Positions 56,546 to 64,000 of a stretch of DNA of 64,000 bases are shown in pieces. A program made the translations under genes and the position numbers. Source of the stretch: Cyrtodaria siliqua (Eukaryota; Mollusca; Bivalvia; Adapedonta; Hiatellidae); NCBI GenBank assembly GCA_037043455.1, contig JAWPHD010001340.1:72001-136000 (forward strand). Direction: 5' to 3'. How positions within the stretch are numbered: the stretch's first letter is position 1; the number at the start of each line of letters is the position of its first letter. The notes beneath the pieces are model-generated. The model searched no databases. It had not been told where the DNA came from and saw only the letters and a list, made by a program, of their open reading frames with translations.

Positions 56546-57054
56546 GGTATATATATCACCAACAGCCTTGTAGCTAACCGTCTTGAAAACTAATTGACAT
56601 TGGCAATCATAGAGTCCAGACACCTATATCTACTTCAATTTCAGTTTATATTTAAATTTATAATCCGTAGATATCTGAAACATAGTTGATAAACACATAC
56701 ATGCTTAAGTCAATTATCTAGCGACATAAGAGGCAGGCCCGAAGTTTAAACAACACCGCGGCAAACCAAGTTAGGATGTCCGGGTGTCCTCACCCGAATT
56801 TGTTTTATAGAAATTATTTGATGAGTTGTTCGATTGTTTTCTGTGTACTGTACAATATTTTCAAGGTTTCAAAAATAAGATTTATATAGATAGAAAATAA
56901 TCAAAACAAGGACATTTTTTTAATTTGTTAACTATTTTTAAAATGTGTTGAGTATGTCGTACATGATTTTTCGTGCTTCGAAAGACCAACTATAAATATG
57001 TCGTGGGTTATCATGTTATATACTGATACCTCTATAAAATTAACTTAAATGCTA

Positions 57055-58165
57055 TTGAATATAGATATAAAAATCGAACAGGAAAAGCAGCATTCAATGA
57101 CTCAAGTCAACCACAAACACACACAGAAACAAAGAAGAAATTATAAGATGAAGAAAAATCCAAATAAGACATCACACGCGCAAAAGGGTTGACAATAGCG
57201 CTTCCGCCTCGGAACGGCCAGTGGCAAAAATGGGTTCTAGGGTGCACCAAACTTCACACTTACCCTACTGTAATACCAATAAAACGGGACAGTGTAAATA
57301 AAGAAATCCCCGCCATGAACTATTCTCTAACCATCAAGGCAGCATTAATAGGCAATATAAGCAAAACACAAAGATGCTCGTGTATATATAAATACAAAAA
57401 ATCAATAGCATAGAAAGCCGCAAGGAAGGTACTCAATGACTTGGCAGAAGCCAGAGCAACAAGAGAATAAACCATTGAGGCCACGACAAGACAAGACTGC
57501 AGACAAACATTAAACATCAAACATCGTTAATAACAGAAATATTAGCTGTGTTAAGTTGAAGTTCTTTAGGGTATATATTATTAACCATAGTAGAATAAAA
57601 GGGTTGTAAATGTTCAATATGTCATCCAGATCCTGAGAGGTGTCATTAAAGGCCTCAATAACATCTTCCTGGGTATCTGGTGAAAGACTCAACATGAAAT
57701 CTCTTGCATAGCAATATAAAAACAAATCTGCACAGTTCGTACCCATAGGGATACCAACAATTTGTCTATAAACGGTCGTTCCATACCTGACGAATATATT
57801 GTCTAATAGGAAGATGAGTGCTTCACAAACTTCTTGGCAAATCCACATAGTGTAATTGTCTAAACTGCCGTTAGTGAAAAACGCTTTAATATTGTTACAG
57901 GCCAAAATTGTAGTATTTTCTCTAGCGAATGTTTTTTTAGAAAGAGCAATAAGCTTGTCTTTGATAAGGTGATGTGGTAAGGTTGTATATTGTGTAGAGA
58001 GGTCATAAGTGCTAAGAGATAAAACTTGACGTTTATTGCAAATTTTATCAAGAACGTCTCATGAATTTTTTGTAGACCCTAACAAAGTAATCCCAGAGTT
58101 TTCATACGTTTTATCACAATATTGTTTAACGTGATCTTTAACGGCAGTAAGACAAGAAGTTAAAA
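57055..58165 (-). pseudogene. Naiad copy O, internally deleted
   Basis: UTR 57055-57500, then a jump to the RT middle at about 57525. Coding (minus) runs from SCLTAVKDH at about 58150, through TYDLSTQYTTLPHHLI, ACNNIKAFFTNGSLDN, VRYGTTVYRQIVGIPMGTN and DLDDILNIYN, where the YLDD box has become DLDD. A deletion removes PLVA after GTNCA. The RT C-terminus is missing. Truncated 5' end abuts copy P head-to-head at 58165/58166. Confidence 0.85.
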
Positions 58166-59065
58166 GATGCTTGTGGTGAAGCCTTTAATGACACCTCTCG
58201 GTATCTGGATGAAATATTGAACATTGACAACACTTTCTTTTCTACTACGGTTAATAATAATATATATATATATCCTAAAGAACTAAACTTAATAAAGCTA
58301 ATATATCTGATACTAACTCCTTTTTTCTCGGTTTACAAATCCCTATTTAAAATGGTAAAATTATTAGCAATATCTATGACAAAAGAGATAATTTTAACTT
58401 TGATATTGTTAATTATCCCCATTTAGATGGGTTTGTTCCCCGAGCAACTTCTTATGGGGTATATGTGTCTCAACTTATTAATTTTTCTCGAGCTTTTACT
58501 TGATTTGAGGACTTTAATATTCATAATTTTTGTATAACTAAAAAGCTACTCCATCAGGGCCACCGTTACCTTAAACTTCGTAAAACCTTTGCAAAATGTT
58601 ATCATGTATATTATCGTAACCCTGATCTTCTTTCTAAATATAAAAGTAATTTAACTCTTCTGCGACAAGGACTATCACAACCTGACTTCTATGGTGACGT
58701 AGTTTACAAACTTCGTTAGATCCTTGGTCATGATGACTTTCATACTATCTTTGTTAAACGTGTTATAAGGTTTATCAAAAGAGGTTATGACCCAGTCATT
58801 GCAAGGCACTGCATGCTTGGTGGTGGACCCATTTACAGTTCGCCACTATGCTTTCCTCTTTAATTGTGCGATGACCGGACAGACTGTGGACACTGTGATG
58901 ACGTCTACCTAAAGCCAAACAGGACGGTGACGTTTGCTGTTTGTCTGCAATATTGTCTTGTCGTGCCATCAATGGTTTATTCTCTTGTTGCTCTGGCTTC
59001 TGTCAAGTCCTTGAAAACCTTCTTTGTGGCTTTCTAGGCTTTTATTATTTTTTGTATTTATAGAT
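58166..59065 (+). pseudogene. Naiad copy P, left half of a split copy
   Basis: Begins inside the RT (EAFNDTSRYLDEILNIDN, DD changed to DE), runs through PHLDGFVPRATSYGVYVSQL and LLRQGLSQPDFYGDVVYKLR (broken by indels), to the end of the protein near 58911 and the first part of the UTR. The UTR stops at 59065 and resumes at 61045 in the same orientation. The material between (LINE plus R1) is therefore an insertion into this copy. Confidence 0.85.
58885..58945 (+). promoter_or_regulatory. SECIS-like hairpin of Naiad copy P
   Basis: GUGA quartet, helix GACGUC-U-ACC / GGU-GACGUU, UAAAG apical motif. Two compensatory base-pair changes relative to copies A and F. The 3' UGA has become UGC, so this copy is decayed. 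Confidence 0.5.
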
Positions 59066-60545
59066 AATTTATTTTCCAAATTCCAATAGGTTTAAAAGCC
59101 CGTGAGGATACAATATACAGTTTCGTAAAACATGGCAACAGTGTAGGATTTTACAAACAAGAAACATTTGTTAATCTGAGACAGTCACAGCAAAATGCAC
59201 GTATACTGGCACACAGGCATGTACTCATTCAATCACTTACGCACACACGCGCACAACAATTTCTATCATTTGTTAAGTGGACTTAAGCATTGAGAAGGCG
59301 TATTACTACATAATATAAATAAATACTGAACCACACATTTCATAACACATTCGGTAAAATAAATTACCTATATTTACTAATTTCTATATAATGTTTCATT
59401 TCGTAATTTAAATGCTTTTGAAACAAAGGTACAAAGCTTGTGAATATATACTTTATTTTGTGAATTTAGTAATTCCAAAAATTTCATCATGTTTGGCCTC
59501 TTGTAAAAATAGTGTGGAATGTATTGCTTTCTTAAGACAGTATATGTTTGGCATTCCAACACAAAATGAAATTCATCTTCAAGTTTATTACAAAAAAAAC
59601 ATAATCTATCAATAACAGGAATTCTGTTTGGTTTAACCCATCTTCCCGCTTCAATTTGCAACCTATGAAATGACACCCGTAATTTGGTAAGTGCTTGACA
59701 CATTTTGAGAATATTTATATTAAAAAGATACGGTTGAAACTGAACAGATGCAAAGCTCCTATAAAACACTGCTCTGGTGGAGATATTTAATCGACTTTGA
59801 CTTTTTTGAGCGAAATTGTCATTTAACCGTTGTTTAATACTGCAAGAAATAAATTACAATGACCAATACTTTGTTGTAACCATACATCATAAAACCCAAG
59901 AGAGGACAATAAGTGTTTCAACTGTGAAACCCAATTTTTTGGCGAGGATATATTTCACAGTCATTTAACATCATGTTATACACTATTTTTATATATTTAC
60001 GTTCATGTACGCTCATGATATTTTACCAATATTTAACAATTATAAAATATCTTCTTGTAATAAATGATGTTCTACCAAGTTCCCCATGTATTTTTAACAC
60101 CCAAAATATTTTTGCAGAACTGTAAATTCACTCTTTCAATTGATATAGCTTGTACAAATCCCCACACCTCACTTCCGTAATTTAAAATTGGAGTTATCAA
60201 TTTATCAAACAAATCTAATTTATGTTTTGGTGATACAAATGTAAATTTATACAAATACCTATTCATTTTAAAAATAAGTTTTTGTGCTTGACCAGCAAGG
60301 GTAGTTTCTGCCTCTGATGAAGATCCTCCCGTAGAGAAACTATACCTAAGTATGTAAACTTGCTAACTATATCTAATGAAACGCCATCATAATTAAAAAC
60401 TAAATTGCGTGGTAATATTCCACCTTTTCTAAACACAATTACTTTTGTTTTAATGCAATTCACATTTAATCTCCATTCTTTACAATAATTAGATAATATA
60501 TTAAGTCAATCTTGTAACATCTTTGGAGATCGCTGAGCCCGATGC
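59066..60545 (-). pseudogene. LINE ORF2 C-terminal part
   Basis: Minus-strand pieces: YCKEWRLNVNCIKTKVIVFR, FTYLGIVSL, LFDKLITPILNYGSEVWGF, ERVNLQFCKNILGVKNT, and further down a zinc-finger-like CFFCNKLEDEFHFVLEC with ALTKLRVSFHRLQIEAGR before it. This is the region after the RT palm of L1-like and related non-LTR elements. The catalytic part is missing and the frame is broken in at least two places. Inserted, together with R1, into Naiad P/R. Confidence 0.8.
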
Positions 60546-60604
60546 TTATATTTAGTTATCGGTGGTACATTTTCAATTTCTTTGGTTTTCTTACTTAATT
60601 TTTG

Positions 60605-61035
60605 ATTCGGTGGTTCCACTACTCCAGCCGATAAAAGGCTCAGGGTATTGTTTAACCACTCATAGGATATGTTGTCTGCTTTTTAATTTAGTCTTTTGGC
60701 TGTTACTTGTGATACGCAGGCTTCATAACCGCTGCTCCCAACTAAATTCCATTTGTTTATTTCGCTCTCCGGGGCATTTAATTTTATTAGATACTGCGAC
60801 CATACGCCGTACGACATGGGGAAGCAAATAACTCCCTGCCCACCGCCGTATGCATGCCACCTACGGGATGGTTAACATTGTGTACTATTGATTTTATGAA
60901 TATTGAGTTCTGCTCAACCCGGGCCTAGAGGGCGTGAGCGGTAGCTAGCATAATTTCACTACCGCTCATGAACAGTCTCAATCAAACCGAGACTGCACTA
61001 TGTCGTATGTGTCGTGCTCGGCCGTTTCCAGAGGT
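60605..61035 (-). mobile_element. R1 subfamily 2, longest copy
   Basis: Hairpins GAGCGGTAG (60936-60944)/CTACCGCTC (60959-60967), nine perfect pairs, and CAGTCTC (60973-60979)/GAGACTG (60989-60995). A third small stem TTGAG/CTCAA lies at about 60903-60917. Extends past GCCTGCGTATCACAAGTAAC (reverse strand) to about 60605. Confidence 0.8.
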
Positions 61036-61044
61036 CCATAATCA

Positions 61045-61385
61045 TACTCATATATATACACGAGCATCTTTGTGTTTTACTTATATTGCCTATTAATGCT
61101 GCCTTGTTGGTTAGAGAATGGTTCGTGGCGGGGATTTCTTAGTTTGCATGGCCCCGTTTTATTGGTATGACAGTAGGGTAAGTGTGAGGTTTGGTGTACC
61201 CTAAAGCCTGGTTGAAATCCCACTAACCTTTCAAAGGCGGTTGCCCTATTGTCAACCGTTTTTGTGTCTGTGACGTCATGTCTTTACATTGCCATTCATG
61301 TTTGTCGTTTTGTGTGTTTTTTTGGGTTTACTGTGTTCAGCGAAAGCTACATTTCCTGTTCGACTTTTATACTTATTTTCTTCCG
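61045..61385 (+). mobile_element. Naiad copy R, right half of split copy P
   Basis: ACACGAGCATCTTTGTGTTT, GGTATGACAGTAGGGTAAGT, GTGAGGTTTGGTGTACCCT, GCCCTATTGTCAACC, ending CTGTTCGACTTTTATACTTA. It starts where copy P stops. The stretch with the AGTGGC hairpin is deleted. Confidence 0.8.
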
Positions 61386-61729
61386 TACGTTACCTACTCA
61401 ACACGGTGACGCTGCACACTGAATAATCGCTTACATCAATAACATTTAGTTTTATATAAGAAAATGGCGTCTTAATGGATTTTTGAAATGTCAAATTATA
61501 GTTTATAGTTCGTGAAACTCGCTGGTATTAATTCAATAGTCGTGTGATATGTATTGAGAAATAAAACGGATTTATAAAGGACTATACTTCGGTAAGTACA
61601 TTTACCTCATTTTTGATCCATTGTTTCAGTAATTGTGCATGATTATATTGTGTTGCCATAGACGAAGTAATCGATAGGAGCTTTGAGAGAAGTCTCGCTA
61701 GAGGTCTGGATGATCGAGACTACCATTCT

Positions 61730-64000
61730 AACAATTAATATACATATTACTACACTACTCCTGCCTCCGCAAATGTAAAAGTTAGTATACATATTAATAC
61801 ACTACTCTTGCATCCACCTATGTAACAATTACTATACACATTACACATTACTACACTACTCCGGCTGCCACCAATCTAACAATTACTATACACATTACTA
61901 CACTACTCCTTCCCCTACCAATCTAGCAAATAACATGCACATAACTACACTACTCCTGCCTCTACCTATCTAACAAGTAGTATAACTTACTACACTACTC
62001 CTACCTTCACCCATTTAACAATTAGTAAACTACTTCTGCCCCAACAGTCTAACAATTAGTATACATATTACGACACTACATATACCTCAACCAATCTAAC
62101 AATTAGTATATATATTACTACATTATTCCGCACTCCACCAATTTAACAATTAGTACATCTATTGCAACACTACTAATGCCTTAACCTATCTAACAATTAG
62201 TATACATATTACTACACTACTCATGCCTTCACCATCTAACAATTAGTATACACATTATTACACTATTCCTGCCCCTACCAATCTAACAATTAGTATACAT
62301 TAATACACTACTCCTGCCTCCGACTATCTAACAATTAGTATACACTTTATTACACTACTCCTGCCCCTACAATCTAACAATTAGTGTACACTAATACACT
62401 ACTCCTGCTTCCACCTATCTAACAATTAGCAAACACAATCCTACACTACTTATGCCTCCACAAATCTAACAGGTAGTATACATATTACTAAACTACTCCT
62501 GCCTCCACCTATCTAACAATGACAATACACTTTACTACCCTACTCCGGTCCTAACCTATCTAAACATTACTATACACATTACTTCACTACTCCGGTTCCC
62601 ACCTATCTAACAATTAATATACACATTACTACACTACTCCCGCCAACACAAATCTAACAATTACTATACACAGTACTACACCACTCTTGCCCCAAATCAT
62701 CTATAAAAAAGCATGCAAGTAACTACACTACTCCTGCCACCATCTATCTTACAACTTGTAAACACATTCCTACACTACTCCTGCCTCCACTTATCTAACA
62801 ATTATTATACACATTACTACAATTATCCTGCCTCCACCAATCTAACAAGTAGTATACCTATTCCTACACTACACCTGCCTCCACCAATCTAACAATTCCA
62901 TTAGCATACATATTACTACACTACTCCTGCCTCCACCAGTCTAACAATTTGTATACCTGTAATTACACTTATACTAATTGTTAGATTGGTGGAGGGAGGA
63001 GTAGTGTAGTAATATATATACTGATAGTTAGATTGGTGGCAGCCGGAGTTGTGCAGTCATAGGTATACTAATTGTTAGATTGGTGGTGGCCACATTATTA
63101 CACTACTCCTACCTCCAAAAATCTAACAGTTAGTACACACATTACAACACTACTCCTGCCTCCTCAAATCTAACAGTTAGTATACACATTACTACACTAC
63201 TCCAGCCTCCACAAATCTAGCAATTACTATTCACATTACTACACTACTCCTGCCTTGACCAATCTAACAATTATATACACATTATTACATTACTCCTTCC
63301 TCCACAAATCCAACAGTTAGTATACACATTACAACACTACTCCTGCCTCAACAAATCTAACGGTTAGTATACACATTACTTCACTACTCCTGCCTCCACA
63401 AATCTAGCAATTACTATACACACTACTACACTACTCCTGCCTCCACTAATCTAACAATTAGTATACACAGTACTACACTACTCCTGCCACAACCAATCTA
63501 ACAATTAGTATACACATTACTACACTACTCCTGCCTTCACAAATCTAACAGTTAGTATACACAGTACTACATTACTCCTGCCTCCACAAATCTAACAGTT
63601 AGTATACACACTACTACACTACTCCTGCCTCCACAAATCTAACAATTACTATACACATTACTACACTACTCCTGCCTCCACCAATCTAACAAGTAGTATA
63701 CACATTACTACACTACTCCTGCCTCCACAAATATAACAGTTAGTATACACATTACTACAATACTCCTGCCTCCACCAATCTAAAAATTAGTATACATTAC
63801 TACTCTCTTCCAGCCTCCACAAATCGAACAGTTGGTATACATATTACTACACTACTCCCGCCTCCAACAATCTAACAATTAGTATACATATTACAACACT
63901 ACTCCGGCTTCCACAAATCTAACAATTACTATACACATTACTACACCACTCCGGTCGCAACCAATATAACAATTACTATACACTTACTACACTACTCCTG
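61730..64000. repeat. 48-bp satellite array running off the window
   Basis: Consensus unit AATCTAACAATTAGTATACA, CATTACTACACTACTCCTGC, CTCCACCA. About 45 units with substitutions and small indels. Units near the right edge are more uniform than those near 62 kb. It has no open frame longer than chance. Confidence 0.95.
62965..63090 (-). repeat. Inverted block within the 48-bp satellite
   Basis: About three units in reverse orientation (ACTAATTGTTAGATTGGTGG repeated, AGGAGTAGTGTAGTAATA), flanked on both sides by forward units. Confidence 0.92.

Noticed and set aside
60936..60995. R1 hairpins as a hammerhead ribozyme
   Set aside because: Neither strand has CUGAUGA plus GAAA in the right order. 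Any self-cleavage would need another fold.

Overview
This window is eukaryotic, intron-bearing, AT-rich and packed with degraded retroelements. A heterodont bivalve (clam-like) mollusc is the best guess. The grounds are a molluscan-type tRNA-SINE with a conserved GC-rich core, several internally tandem repeats of the kind that litter bivalve genomes, and many Penelope-like elements (PLEs) of the Naiad type. Naiads carry the GIY-YIG nuclease at the N-terminus, and in clams and spiders they are reported to encode selenoproteins. The organism call is inference; no orthologue search was possible.

Host genes. One host gene is well supported: a minus-strand Ly-6/uPAR (three-finger, GPI-anchored) gene with exons at 17598-17704 and 8063-8341. 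They are separated by a 9.3 kb intron that holds a canonical PLE, four Naiad fragments, a SINE and minisatellites. A 464-bp segment with a possible exon is present twice, at 20731-21194 and 23728-24191, almost identical. Nothing else looks like a conserved host gene.

Layout. 1.2-4.5 kb: an L1-like LINE cut by a structured repeat (here called R1), followed by a Naiad 3' end that is itself cut by a 1.3 kb inverted-repeat element. 4.75-5.6 kb: a segment duplicated at 30.6-32.0 kb. 8.4-11 kb: PLE with C-terminal nuclease. 11.8-16.2 kb: Naiad pieces. 20-24 kb: a MITE and the 464-bp duplication. 24.5-30.5 kb: Naiad F, interrupted by a four-unit R1 array, and satellites of it. 35.3-37.9 kb: Naiad pieces with a second MITE copy. 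40-42.9 kb: Naiad M. 43-44 kb: CR1/Jockey-like LINE. 44.3-47.8 kb: Naiad N, the most complete copy. 52.6-56.5 kb: minisatellite, R1 array and an L1-like LINE. 57-61.4 kb: head-to-head Naiads, one split by a LINE plus R1. 61.7 kb to the end: a 48-bp satellite.

Main result. Naiad copies M and N carry seven in-frame UGA codons. Four of them sit where another copy here has Cys, and the other three fit Cys positions expected from the family. A hairpin with the features of a form-2 SECIS element (AUGA, 12 nt, AAA, CCC/GGG mini-helix, UGA) overlaps the end of the reading frame, and compensatory changes between copies support it. The Naiad 3' UTR also folds into a multi-helix RNA supported by covariation, as does the independent R1 repeat, whose two hairpins covary between subfamilies. 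R1 is the best candidate for something undescribed.
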